The notes under the pieces are model-generated. The model was not told the DNA's origin, ran no database searches, and was given only the letters and a program-made list of their open reading frames with translations. From Treponema brennaborense (GTDB taxonomy: Bacteria > Spirochaetota > Spirochaetia > Treponematales > Treponemataceae), in contig JAMPCJ010000007.1 of NCBI GenBank assembly GCA_023666275.1, forward strand, positions 1 through 64,000: 64,000 bases of DNA, written 5' to 3'. Made by a program: the position numbers and the translations under genes. Shown one piece after another: positions 17,783 through 26,464 of the stretch; positions within the stretch are counted from its first letter, which is position 1, and the number at the start of each line of letters is the position of its first letter.

Positions 17783-19123
17783 CTAAAACTGCCAGCCGAT
17801 GCTCACGGACGGAATAATCGTGCCGAACTGCATATCGGAAACAAACGCGTGTATAAAATCGGCGCCGATTTCCGCGTACAGCCGATTCGTCAGATACAGC
17901 TGTGCGGAAACGCCCGCCGCGGCGCTGATATTCAGGCTGCCGAACGGCTCGGTCTGTATGTCGTGCGGGAAACGCAGCAGATAATTGCAGAAAAACGTCA
18001 TGCCGGCGCCCGCGCGGAATTCCAGCACAAAAAACTGCCTGAAGCGCGTTTTTGCCGTTCCGTCGGCATCGGCGGCGGCAACTGTTCTGCGGAACGGCAG
18101 CTGATACACCGCCTGCACGTGCGCGCAAATCACATTGCCCTCGACGGAATACGTATCGCGCTCCGCGTTCATGCGCGTATATGATGCGGCAAAACTTACG
18201 CCGAAGTTGGCGTGCCGGCGTTTTACGGGAATAAGCGTAAACCGCGCCGCCGCGCCGAGCGGATACAGCCGCCCTCCCACATATTCGTCAAATGTATCGT
18301 CGTACACAATATACGGCGGCGCATATCCGAGCGATACGTTGAAATCGATGCGTTTTTTATAGCGGAATTCGATTTTGGCATCATCGGTTTTCGGCGTTTT
18401 CAGTCCGCGGAAATCTTCCGCCGAAAAATAAAACGTTCCCAAAGCAAACACGGACGGATCGACAAAAAACACAATCTGCGAGCCGTTTTCTTCCGCGCCC
18501 GCAAGCGTTTTGTCTTCATCAGGCACAAGCTGCTTTGCGACGCCGTTTTCGTCTTCGATTGTATAGACGAATTTCCGCCGCGGATTGCTTTCTTTGCCGG
18601 GCAGAAATAAATTTTTTCCGCTCAGCGCCACAAAGCCGTCGGTGAATTCGTCGATGTACACGACAGGCGGAAAAACGCCTGTTATTTCGGGCACAAAAAA
18701 TACTTCTTCGATTTCAAAATCGCTCCAAGCCGACGGCGCGGCGGCACGGCCGAGCAAATCGAATTTCGTGATGCGATAGCGGTATTTTCCGGGTGCAAGC
18801 TGCGGAGAAACAACGATTTCGTTCTCGCGTCCGTCGGTGCGGACAATCGGCACGCGCGCACCCGTTCCGTCGTCGAGCAGCACTTCGGCAAAACGCTGCG
18901 TCTGCGGATCGAAGCGCTGGATTTCCACGGCGTAGCACTTGGTGAATTCGGGACGGCTGTCGTTCCACCTGAGTATCTGCTTTCCGGAAACGGACGCATC
19001 GTTTTCGATTTTCGCGGCATTTTCCGCGGACTGCGCCCCTATCGGCGCGGCAGACAGCAGCGTGCAGCAGGCGAGCAGAAAACAGAGATGCTTGATGTTG
19101 TGTGCGGTGCTGTTCGTCTTCAC
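17783..19123 (-). CDS. Exported protein with IPT-like segment and beta-barrel-like C-terminus
   Basis: A hydrophobic stretch (CFLLACCTLLSAAPIGAQS) gives a signal peptide. The middle holds a fibronectin-like part and an IPT/TIG-like stretch (PEITGVFPPVVY). The C-terminal ~190 residues have alternating strands and end in IGWQF, a terminal aromatic residue typical of outer-membrane barrels. The start is uncertain: I give GTG 19123; TTG at 19171 would add 16 residues and overlap the FecR gene by 32 bp. No ribosome-binding site is convincing for either. It follows the FecR gene and precedes the lipoprotein gene. A cell-envelope role is inferred from location signals only. Confidence 0.65.
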   Translation of the reverse strand: MKTNSTAHNIKHLCFLLACCTLLSAAPIGAQSAENAAKIENDASVSGKQILRWNDSRPEFTKCYAVEIQRFDPQTQRFAEVLLDDGTGARVPIVRTDGRENEIVVSPQLAPGKYRYRITKFDLLGRAAAPSAWSDFEIEEVFFVPEITGVFPPVVYIDEFTDGFVALSGKNLFLPGKESNPRRKFVYTIEDENGVAKQLVPDEDKTLAGAEENGSQIVFFVDPSVFALGTFYFSAEDFRGLKTPKTDDAKIEFRYKKRIDFNVSLGYAPPYIVYDDTFDEYVGGRLYPLGAAARFTLIPVKRRHANFGVSFAASYTRMNAERDTYSVEGNVICAHVQAVYQLPFRRTVAAADADGTAKTRFRQFFVLEFRAGAGMTFFCNYLLRFPHDIQTEPFGSLNISAAAGVSAQLYLTNRLYAEIGADFIHAFVSDMQFGTIIPSVSIGWQF

Positions 19124-19139
19124 GGGTGTTTTTTTATTC

Positions 19140-22028
19140 CTACCATATTTCTTTAACTGCTTCCAATTCAATATCGGCAGAATTCACCGCGGGAATATCG
19201 ATGCCGAACGTCGAAGAAGCAATATTTCCGTCGCGGACGCGGGTTCTGCCGGAACGGCTGCGTTCCGCCGCGCGCGCTTCGACCGTCCACACAAAATCCG
19301 CCTTATTTTCTTTCAGCAGAAACTGCCAGGCATCTTTTGTCAAATCGATGACAAGACTTGTTGCGCTTGTCGTCGTTTCAAAGCGGTTTGCAGCGCCGCC
19401 CGACTGCGCGGCAATCGTAACGCGGTATTCTTTCGCGGAAGGAACATCGTTCCAGCTTAAAACGACGGCAGGCGTTTCGTTTGCTTTCAGGCCGGAAAGA
19501 TATGCGGCATTCACGCATTCGGGAGATGCCGAAAGCCGCCGCGGCACGGCAAACTTTTTGTACGGCGTAATCGTAAAGCGCCCGCGCAGCGCGTATTCCG
19601 TATTCGATAAATCTATTCCGTCTTCCGCGGCAGCCGCACGGACAACGATTTCATAGCGCCCGCTCGTCAGCGGAGCAGACGGCAGCGCGGAAATCGTCTG
19701 CACGCCGGCATTCATGCTTTGTCCGCGCCGTGAATTCGGGGGATACGTATAAATCGGGGCTCCGCGGTCTGCGCTGTCTTTGTAAATTTCCACCCGCGTG
19801 CCGCTCGTTTTTTCCGCGGAATTCCATCGTATGTCGATGCCGTTAAGGTACGCCGCGAATTCGTCGATTTTGGCGTCTTTTTTGGGAAGCAGCAGCGAAA
19901 CAGGGCGTGCTTTGCGCAGCATGAATTCCGATTCCGCCGTTACTCCCGTGCGCTGGTTGCTTACGCCGGAAACCGCGGAAGTGCGCGGCTGTATCTCCAG
20001 CCGATACATGCCGCGGTCGGCAAATTCCCTGCCGCCGAATAAATTGACGGCGGTTTCCGTTGTTTTTACGTTTTCGCTGAAAACAACGCTGTTGTCGTCC
20101 GCGCGGTACAGCGTAACTTTGTAAAATTCCGCACCGTCGACAGCCGTCCAGCGGAACAAAAACGGATGCGCTTCCCAGGAAACGGCGATCCGCTGCGGAG
20201 AGAGCACTTCGGTTCTGCCGAGCTGCCTGACTACGGAAAACGATTTCGGTTCCGTCAGCAAAACGCGCGAACCGTCCGCGGCGGCGGATTTCATGCGGTA
20301 ATAGTACGTGCCCGCAGGCAGCGAAAGTCCCTTGTAGCTGTACCCGTTTGCCGCAAACTGCGCCGCAATGCTTTCAAATGCCGAATCCTGCGATACTTCG
20401 ATAACGCTTTCGAAATCCGCGGGAAGATTTTTCTTCCAGGTGAACAGCATATCGCGCACGAGATTTTCTTCTATTTGATAGCCGTCCGCAGGTTCCACCG
20501 TCCGCTGTTCGATTTTTCCGCGCACGACATGGCACACGCGCGGCGCAGACGCGGGCGAAGTATTTCCCTCGCCGTCGACTGCCTGCACCGACCACCAGTA
20601 CGAAACTTCACGCAGGCGGCTGTCGTCCGCAGCCGCGTAAAAATTATCGGCGGTTTCGATCGTGAGCGCAGGCGAAGATAAATCTTCGTTCTGCGAAAGC
20701 GTCAGCAAAAACGAAGACGCCTCGCGGTCGCCTTTCCAGGAAAACCTGCCGCGCTTTTCGAGGTCGAGCGTTTCTCCGTGGGCAGGCAGAAGCGGCTGCG
20801 GAGCCGGCAGTTCGCCGCCGCGCTGTATTTCAAACGAACGAATTTCGGAGGGCGCAGCATAGCCGATGCGGTTTACCGCGTAATACGGCGTTACCTGCCA
20901 ATAATACACGCCGCCTGCAAGCGTCGAAACAGACGCCGATTCGGAAAAAACACGTTCGTCCACAACGGGATTTTGCAGTTCGCGGTTGTCGGCAACCACC
21001 AGGCGGTACGCGGAAGCTTTTTCCGAAGGGCTCCACACAAAGCGGACGGCGGGCGTTTTGGTTCGGTATTGATAGCAGAAGCTTTCTGCGGGCACGACAA
21101 GCTGCGGCGCAGGCGACTGAATAACCTGCAGTTTTCCGGAAGCAAGCACCGCGTCTTTTTCGGCGGAGGCATCGCGGACACGCCAGTAATGCGTTCCGGG
21201 TGCAAACGGCAGCGGCGTTTCTTTTTCGCGTTGAACGGCGGCACTGCGGCTGATATCGGCGAATTTTTTCGTATCGGAAACTTCGAAAACAAGTTCGGAA
21301 TCTTCGGCGATATTCCGCGCACGAACCGAAAAGCCGACGGACACGCTGTCTTCTTCGGTATGATACAGGATTTTTTCGTCGCGGGACGGGAACAGTACGG
21401 AAAATTCCGGTACGGAAACAGCGCCGCTCTCGGAAATTTCGATTTCTTCTCCGGCACTCACCGCGTGCTCCGCGCCGTCGATGCCGTGCACGGACGCATT
21501 GCCGGCAAGCACTTGCAGCGCAACGGCGGAATCGGCAGCTGCGGAACTCACGCTCAGGCGGGCGCCGGAACCGACATTCACCGAAACGCCGCCCGAAGCA
21601 AACGTAAAGCCGCCGGAAGAAGATGACGCATCGATAAGCGCGCCGCCGGACGACAATTGAGCGCCCGAACCGTTTTCTTCGTCCGCAAAAATCTGCGCCA
21701 TCGTGCTTTCCAAAAGCGTCAGGGTGTTTCCGTCCGCAAACACGATTGTCGCTTCGCCCGACGGCGCGGTATGCACGGTGTCGCCGTTGTACAGCGGACT
21801 TTCGTTGCGCAGACGATCCCACAGCACACGGCCGAGAAATTTGCGCTGCGCCGCTTTGCGTTTGAAAGAAATCACCGCAACCGGCGTTTCGCCCAGCTTT
21901 GAAAATGTCCGCGTCAGATTTTCATAAAACAAATACGAACAAAAGCCCGCGCCGATCAAACAGAGAATAACCGCAATGAGGAATCCGGCGGTGTTATTGC
22001 TTAATTTGGATTTTGTTTTCTTCCTCAT
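19140..22028 (-). CDS. FecR-domain protein with fibronectin-like repeats
   Basis: The 962-residue protein has one N-terminal transmembrane helix (about residues 13-33), a FecR domain at about 55-200 (VHTAPSGEATIVFADGNTLTL is the diagnostic part), then five or six repeated ~100-residue beta-sandwich modules with FxWxxxxxA...Y motifs, like fibronectin III. FecR domains usually sense signals or bind peptidoglycan at the envelope. It is predicted to be a periplasm-facing, membrane-anchored scaffold. The ATG lies within the 3' end of the cyclase gene (35-bp overlap) with an AGGTGA site, so the two are translationally coupled. Confidence 0.8.
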   Translation of the reverse strand: MRKKTKSKLSNNTAGFLIAVILCLIGAGFCSYLFYENLTRTFSKLGETPVAVISFKRKAAQRKFLGRVLWDRLRNESPLYNGDTVHTAPSGEATIVFADGNTLTLLESTMAQIFADEENGSGAQLSSGGALIDASSSSGGFTFASGGVSVNVGSGARLSVSSAAADSAVALQVLAGNASVHGIDGAEHAVSAGEEIEISESGAVSVPEFSVLFPSRDEKILYHTEEDSVSVGFSVRARNIAEDSELVFEVSDTKKFADISRSAAVQREKETPLPFAPGTHYWRVRDASAEKDAVLASGKLQVIQSPAPQLVVPAESFCYQYRTKTPAVRFVWSPSEKASAYRLVVADNRELQNPVVDERVFSESASVSTLAGGVYYWQVTPYYAVNRIGYAAPSEIRSFEIQRGGELPAPQPLLPAHGETLDLEKRGRFSWKGDREASSFLLTLSQNEDLSSPALTIETADNFYAAADDSRLREVSYWWSVQAVDGEGNTSPASAPRVCHVVRGKIEQRTVEPADGYQIEENLVRDMLFTWKKNLPADFESVIEVSQDSAFESIAAQFAANGYSYKGLSLPAGTYYYRMKSAAADGSRVLLTEPKSFSVVRQLGRTEVLSPQRIAVSWEAHPFLFRWTAVDGAEFYKVTLYRADDNSVVFSENVKTTETAVNLFGGREFADRGMYRLEIQPRTSAVSGVSNQRTGVTAESEFMLRKARPVSLLLPKKDAKIDEFAAYLNGIDIRWNSAEKTSGTRVEIYKDSADRGAPIYTYPPNSRRGQSMNAGVQTISALPSAPLTSGRYEIVVRAAAAEDGIDLSNTEYALRGRFTITPYKKFAVPRRLSASPECVNAAYLSGLKANETPAVVLSWNDVPSAKEYRVTIAAQSGGAANRFETTTSATSLVIDLTKDAWQFLLKENKADFVWTVEARAAERSRSGRTRVRDGNIASSTFGIDIPAVNSADIELEAVKEIW

Positions 22029-24360
22029 TGAGATTCACCTTTTCAAAATCAGGAATCGGAATGCCGAGCAGCCGCCGTACTTCGTTTAATGTACGCGGTC
22101 CGTATTTGCCGCAGGCTCTCATGCAGTCTTTGTCCGGAACAAAGGCGGGATCCCCTGCCCTGAAAAACGCGGCAATGTCGAAATCGGGCATATTGACCAC
22201 GCCGTAAAAATGCTGCGTGCCCTTGCCTTTTACTTCAAACGCCACGGGGATTTGCTCCACGATTATTCTTCCGGAATCGATTTCTTCCCGCAGCACGGCA
22301 ACGGTGTCTTCCGTAATCAAAATGTCGGTGCCGCAGGGCTTGTTGGAACTTTCCGTGCGCGAAGCGAAATTGACGGCATCGCCGATTGCGGTGTATTCCA
22401 TTTTATCTTTTCCGCCCAAAATGCCGGCAGTGGCGCGTCCCGTGTTCAGTCCGCAGCCGATCTGAATATGCGGCTTGTACTTTGCGGACTTTCTGTCGTC
22501 TTTGTGCGCCTGCGTGAAAGCCGCCGCGTCCTTGTTGTATTTCATCAGCGCGTACCGCATGGCAATTGTTCCGCGGATTGCATTGAGTGCGTCTTCTTTG
22601 ACGTGCTGTTCGTGAAGCGCCTGCCGCCGCTCCTTTTCCGGATTGAAGTCGGGCAGCTGTTCGAAGCTCAAGTCTTCGTCGCGCAGGATTCCCCACACCG
22701 CCATAATCGCGTCGCCTTCGAACTTGTCCACGGTGCCGCCGCTGAGCGTAATGCATTCGACCATGCGTCCCATGTAATCGTTCAAAAACTCGATGATTTC
22801 ACGCGGAGAATCGTTGCCGAATTTATTTTTGAAGCCGTCGGAAATCGACGTAAATCCGCGGATATCGCTGAAAAAAACCGTAACGTCTTTAAGATGCGGA
22901 TCGAAATCTATTTCCTTGCGCGCAATTGCCTTGGCAACGCCCTTGTTGGTAAAACGTGCGAACGTTTCCAGGAATTCCTGCTCGTTTTTTACCGATTCAT
23001 TGAGCACGCCTATTTCATCGTGCCGTTTCGCGTTGAGCATACCGATTATTTCCGTGCCGAAATTGCCCTGCTGGATTTCCACTGCCGCCACGGTAAGACG
23101 GCGCAGATGCACGGAAATGCCGTAGCGCGCAAAGAAAAGAATCAATATAATCGAAAGAAAAAATATGGCAAGCGTCAAATAAATATTGTTGCGCAGCGTT
23201 TTGCGGACGCCTTCGAGCACGAGATCCTGCGAAACCGTCGTCAAAACGACAATATCCGCAATATTCGTTTTCTGATACGCACCGAAATAGACCGTATCTT
23301 TTTCGATTTCTCCGTCTGCGTCTGCGCTATCCGCGGCGCCGCTGTTTTCGCCTGCGGTTCCTCTGCCGGCAAACAAAAATTCCCTGATTTTCGCCGCGTT
23401 TCCGCTTAATTTTTCGATTTTGTCCATCCTGTCCAAAACAAAAACCGCGCCGGCGGCTGTCTTATGTTTTATATACGATCCCGCCTGCATCACTTTGGTT
23501 TCGAGAATGCCCGCGGCAAATTGATTTTCGGCGGCGGCTTCTCTGACAACAAACGGAATCTGCCTGCTGGTATCGTTATTCTGGTTGTTTTCGCGCATTG
23601 TCTTTACGAGCGGAAAATTGCCGAAACTTTCGCCCGTTATTGTCCGTTCGATATCGGGATGAAAAAGCAGCTCGTCGGAATCGTTTATCAGAAATGTCGT
23701 ATTTACGGAGCCCGAACCGAGAATATCGGAAAGATTTTCAATGGAAAAAACAATAACGCAGCTCTGCTCCCTGCCGTTTTCCCGATACGGAAACAGCAGC
23801 GCGCACGCAGGCATGCTGAAAAACGGCGAAGCATTCAGCGCGATTGTTTCGCCGCCGCAGGAACGCGCGAGTTCGTCCTGCCGTGTATACAAAAAATCGT
23901 CGGCAGCCGTTTCGCTTATTTCATTGCGCGCAAAAAACTGCCGATTGATGATTTTGCTGTCGGACGGATTGGGGTTTGAAACGCTGTCTGCGGAAAGCAC
24001 ATAAATCACCGCGATATCCGCATTGCGCTTGAGAAACAGCGATACCGCCTGCATCGAAGCTTCCTCGCCGTTTTCGCCGGAAACAACGCCGGCAAAATCA
24101 AGCAGCTGAAACACGTTTTCCCGCACCGACGAGAATTTATCATACACGGTGCCCGCCGCTTTTTCGTTTACGGAAAGATTCGCGTTTTCCGCCGTAATCC
24201 GCACGTCCTGCCCCATTAAATAACTGGACAAAAACGTTACGGAACCGAGTGAAATAAGCACCACGCCCCCGATGATAATCGCGAGTTTTACACCGATAGG
24301 AAATATCACTTTTACGGACGCAGAAGACGTTCTGCCCCGTTTGTTTTTTGCGTTTTTCAT
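21994..24360 (-). CDS. Membrane-bound class III adenylate/guanylate cyclase
   Basis: The 788-residue protein has a transmembrane helix at ~20-45, a large periplasmic sensor region (probably Cache-like) to ~390, a second transmembrane helix, a HAMP-like linker and a class III cyclase domain from ~480. Catalytic features: metal-binding FFSDIRGFTSISDGF, then GDAIMAVWG, and NTGRATAGILGG ... YTAIGDAVNFASRTE. It should make cAMP (or cGMP) in response to an extracytoplasmic cue. The ATG at 24360 is chosen from the basic start before helix 1. The next gene, a FecR protein, overlaps it, and three envelope proteins follow in the same direction. Confidence 0.88.
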   Translation of the reverse strand: MKNAKNKRGRTSSASVKVIFPIGVKLAIIIGGVVLISLGSVTFLSSYLMGQDVRITAENANLSVNEKAAGTVYDKFSSVRENVFQLLDFAGVVSGENGEEASMQAVSLFLKRNADIAVIYVLSADSVSNPNPSDSKIINRQFFARNEISETAADDFLYTRQDELARSCGGETIALNASPFFSMPACALLFPYRENGREQSCVIVFSIENLSDILGSGSVNTTFLINDSDELLFHPDIERTITGESFGNFPLVKTMRENNQNNDTSRQIPFVVREAAAENQFAAGILETKVMQAGSYIKHKTAAGAVFVLDRMDKIEKLSGNAAKIREFLFAGRGTAGENSGAADSADADGEIEKDTVYFGAYQKTNIADIVVLTTVSQDLVLEGVRKTLRNNIYLTLAIFFLSIILILFFARYGISVHLRRLTVAAVEIQQGNFGTEIIGMLNAKRHDEIGVLNESVKNEQEFLETFARFTNKGVAKAIARKEIDFDPHLKDVTVFFSDIRGFTSISDGFKNKFGNDSPREIIEFLNDYMGRMVECITLSGGTVDKFEGDAIMAVWGILRDEDLSFEQLPDFNPEKERRQALHEQHVKEDALNAIRGTIAMRYALMKYNKDAAAFTQAHKDDRKSAKYKPHIQIGCGLNTGRATAGILGGKDKMEYTAIGDAVNFASRTESSNKPCGTDILITEDTVAVLREEIDSGRIIVEQIPVAFEVKGKGTQHFYGVVNMPDFDIAAFFRAGDPAFVPDKDCMRACGKYGPRTLNEVRRLLGIPIPDFEKVNLNEEENKIQIKQ

Positions 24361-24394
24361 AATACTCTTTCGTGTGCGGAATAAAATATATGCA

Positions 24395-24406
24395 GATAAG
24401 ATTATC
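24395..24406. promoter_or_regulatory. Small palindrome upstream of the cyclase operon
   Basis: GATAA-GA-TTATC lies about 40 bp upstream of the cyclase ATG and within the region where a promoter is expected; a TTTGACT -35-like element is nearby on the minus strand. It could be an operator; the evidence is only the symmetry. Confidence 0.25.
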
Positions 24407-24529
24407 CGCAATAGTCAAAGTACACCGCAAACCTGCACATAGTTTTATTTCTACGAACAGCATGAAAACAGAATTTTTTTCAGGTTCGCATTATTTTAGC
24501 ATTTTTTTCATTGTTGTTCAATTGATGCG

Positions 24530-24590
24530 TCGTCCGCTGTCAGCGGACTTGCGAGTTTTCCGCTTCGCTGCCGAACTCGCCTTATTATGC
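24530..24590. repeat. Dispersed double-hairpin repeat, copy 2
   Basis: TCCGCT-GTC-AGCGGA is followed by CGAGTTTTC ... CCGAACTCG, the same layout as at 13675-13740. It lies in the 430-bp gap between the cyclase and the XRE gene, which otherwise holds the 23-bp tandem repeat and no gene I can support. Confidence 0.55.
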
Positions 24591-24601
24591 TGCTGACAGG
24601 T

Positions 24602-24666
24602 CGTGAGTAACTCTGCTAACGGCTCGTGAGTAACTCTGCTAACGGCTCGTGAGTAACTCTGCTAAC
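24602..24666. repeat. 23-bp tandem repeat, about 2.8 copies
   Basis: CGTGAGTAACTCTGCTAACGGCT is repeated head to tail at 24602, 24625 and 24648, the last copy truncated before GAGC. Copies are identical, which suggests recent slippage. There are no spacers, so this is not a CRISPR array. Confidence 0.85.
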
Positions 24667-24847
24667 GAGCGGCAGATGCGCGCAAAACGCATTCCGTGCC
24701 GTCGAGCAGACACCGTGGACGCGGAAATGCCGTATTTCTTCTATTTTCTTCTATATATAAAGCTATCGGGACAGTGCAAAAAACGCAAGCGGCAGACAAA
24801 CATATAAACGTTCGCGGCTGCGGCTTGCGGCGGAAAATCTTTCTTTA

Positions 24848-25195
24848 TCAAATCCGCTCCGCATCGAGCGCGTTTTTTGCGGCGCGGGCGATTTCCAACA
24901 GAATCCGCGCCTGCCGTTCGCTGCCCGCGGAAAAAAGCGCGTCTATTTCCTGCGGATTCGCCGCGGCATTGCCGCCGTTCAAAAGCAAATCCGCAGACAC
25001 ATTCAGCGCCGCCGCGATTTTCACAAAAACGCCGAGGCTCAGCTTTGTTGCGCCTGTTTCGATGTGGCTCATGTGCGTCGTCGAAACGCCCGCGGCTTCG
25101 GCAAGCGCTTCCTGCGACATATTGCTCTCCCACCGATATTTTTTTATCCGCCGGCCGATAGCGGCGTAGTCCAGTTCATCGCCTACACAGTTCAT
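24848..25195 (-). CDS. XRE-family transcriptional regulator
   Basis: The 115-residue protein has a helix-turn-helix of the Cro/C1 type at about residues 13-70 (IGRRIKKYRW, MSQEALAEAAGVSTTHMSHIE, FVKIAAALNVSADLLL) and a short C-terminal helical tail, probably for dimerisation. It should bind DNA as a dimer. It diverges from the caspase-like gene across a 99-bp region with two inverted repeats, a likely operator for both genes. The ATG has no Shine-Dalgarno, and a TATAAT (25204-25209) ends 8 nt before it, which predicts a leaderless mRNA. Confidence 0.88.
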   Translation of the reverse strand: MNCVGDELDYAAIGRRIKKYRWESNMSQEALAEAAGVSTTHMSHIETGATKLSLGVFVKIAAALNVSADLLLNGGNAAANPQEIDALFSAGSERQARILLEIARAAKNALDAERI

Positions 25196-25203
25196 CTACT
25201 TGA

Positions 25204-25260
25204 ATTATATAGACAGATATGATACAACTTAATAAACTATATGGGCAGTTTATGTCTATA
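25204..25260. promoter_or_regulatory. Divergent promoter/operator region of the XRE regulator
   Basis: TATAGACA (25208-25215) and TGTCTATA (25253-25260) are inverted copies 37 bp apart; between them ATAAACT (25232-25238) and AGTTTAT (25247-25253) form a second inverted repeat with an 8-bp spacer. The -10 of the XRE gene (TATAAT on the minus strand, 25204-25209) overlaps the outer arm. Autorepression by the XRE protein is inferred. Confidence 0.45.
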
Positions 25261-25294
25261 CAGTTAAAATACAGCAAAGGAAGAATCAGCCATT

Positions 25295-25747
25295 TTGACG
25301 CGTTACGCGGTTTTGATCGGTGCGCTTGAGCCCGAAAACGGAATGCAGAAAAGCCTCGTTCGATTCAAGGATTTTCTCACAAGCGAAGCGGGCGGTGCCT
25401 GGCGCGAAGACGAAATCATGATTACGGGACCGCTTTCCTGGCAGTTCGCGCAGCTTTTGCAGGCAAGACTGCGCGAATACGATTTTGTGCTCGTGTACTG
25501 CTGCGGATTTTCAAAGAACGCCCCGCATGATGCGGACGGAACGCGCGGCTTCGACGGAAATGCGGAAACGCATGCCGGCGGGGAAGCGGCAAACTTTGCC
25601 GAAGCGGATTTCGGCGAAAAGCTGCGCGGTTTGACGGAAGGCGGGCACGGCGTGTTCATCGGCGATGTGTGCGACGAAGTGGTCGGCGCGGAAGAACTGG
25701 GCTACGAGCACGCGGCGGCGGAATCCGCGGCGACACGGCGGGCGTAA
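25295..25747 (+). CDS. Short caspase-like (C14-type) protein with lost catalytic His
   Basis: The 150-residue protein opens like spirochaetal caspase-fold proteins: AVLIGA at residues 5-10, then GGAWREDEI at 33-41 and FVLVYCCG at 64-71. In active members the last strand ends SGHG with the catalytic His; here the His position is Phe72 (CGFS). GDVCDEV at 123-129 corresponds to the DxC strand, so the Cys (126) is kept. The protein is short and its tail is low-complexity, so it may be inactive or decayed. The start is TTG with AAGGAAG upstream. It diverges from the XRE gene. The family assignment is remote and rests on motif pattern only. Confidence 0.45.
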   Translation: MTRYAVLIGALEPENGMQKSLVRFKDFLTSEAGGAWREDEIMITGPLSWQFAQLLQARLREYDFVLVYCCGFSKNAPHDADGTRGFDGNAETHAGGEAANFAEADFGEKLRGLTEGGHGVFIGDVCDEVVGAEELGYEHAAAESAATRRA

Positions 25748-25779
25748 AGGGCGTGAGAGGTGAAAAGGAAACGGCGGAA

Positions 25780-25859
25780 AAGTCAGTGAATTTTTAAAAA
25801 AACTCACTGACTTAAAAAAAAAACTCAGTGGCTTTTTGAAAAAACTCACTGAGTTTTTT
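25780..25859. terminator. Two tandem hairpins, second a terminator
   Basis: Hairpin A: 10-bp stem 25780-25789 with 25804-25813. Hairpin B: 12-bp stem 25819-25830 with 25847-25858, ending in TTTTTT. The stems share the ACTCACTGA core, so mispairing between A and B is also possible. They follow the caspase-like gene and precede the polysaccharide locus. Downstream to 25984 no gene is seen. Confidence 0.65.
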
Positions 25860-25984
25860 AAGCGGAGAAACCGCGGTGTGGCACGGGAGTTGATAACAAT
25901 TGCAGTCCGTATGTTTATTTTGCAGTAAATTGGGGCACCGCACATTATGGTAAATAGCGTACACATAGGATTAGGAAAAATGTA

Positions 25985-26419
25985 ATGGCAAAGAAATATA
26001 AGACTGGCATCACGGTAGGAGTGTTCGATTTGTTTCATGCAGGACACTTGAACCTGCTGGAACGATGCAAGGCAATGTGTGAATGGCTTATCGTCGCCGT
26101 CTGTCAGGATGACTATGTAACTCAGGTGAAGCATAAAGTCCCGGTGTATTGCGCACACGACAGGATGCGGATTCTCGCCGCGCTCAAATGTGTTGACGAA
26201 GTTGTTCCCGTTTCCATAGAAGAAACAGAGGATAAACTGCTGCTGTTGAAGAACCATCCGTTTGATGTACTGTTTTCCGGCGATGACTGGAAAGGTACAG
26301 AACGCTACAAAAAGACAGAGGAGCAGTTTTCGCATCTTGGCGCATGCATAGAATATTTCCCGTATACCCAGGGAATTTCGACAACGCAGATTAAGCAGGA
26401 ATTGCGGGGGGGGGAATAA
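25985..26419 (+). CDS. Cytidylyltransferase (glycerol-3-phosphate cytidylyltransferase-like)
   Basis: The 144-residue protein is a small nucleotidyltransferase with the HxGH motif in FDLFHAGHLNLL (residues ~14-25) and the late GISTTQI motif. TagD-like enzymes make CDP-glycerol from CTP; close relatives make other CDP-alcohols, so the substrate is not certain. It heads the polysaccharide locus and probably supplies an activated phospho-alcohol for surface decoration, together with the second cytidylyltransferase and LicD. The last residues are encoded by a G9 run (26406-26414), whose slippage would change the C-terminus. Confidence 0.82.
   Translation: MAKKYKTGITVGVFDLFHAGHLNLLERCKAMCEWLIVAVCQDDYVTQVKHKVPVYCAHDRMRILAALKCVDEVVPVSIEETEDKLLLLKNHPFDVLFSGDDWKGTERYKKTEEQFSHLGACIEYFPYTQGISTTQIKQELRGGE
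26406..26414 (+). repeat. Homopolymer G9 at the end of the first cytidylyltransferase gene
   Basis: Nine G encode the RGG of the C-terminal RGGE. The tract is 50 bp before the second cytidylyltransferase ATG. It is preceded by TTGCG and followed by TATAAC, so it could also sit inside a promoter-like spacer. Confidence 0.85.
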
Positions 26420-26464
26420 TATAACTTCTTCTGCCCTTTTGTCCGTTTTGAGGGCAGCATAAAC

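Noticed and set aside
22210-23409. 399-codon frame opposite the cyclase
   Set aside because: It is antisense to catalytic motifs of the cyclase and has no domain of its own.
24602-24666. CRISPR array
   Set aside because: It is a head-to-tail repeat without spacers and with fewer than three full copies.
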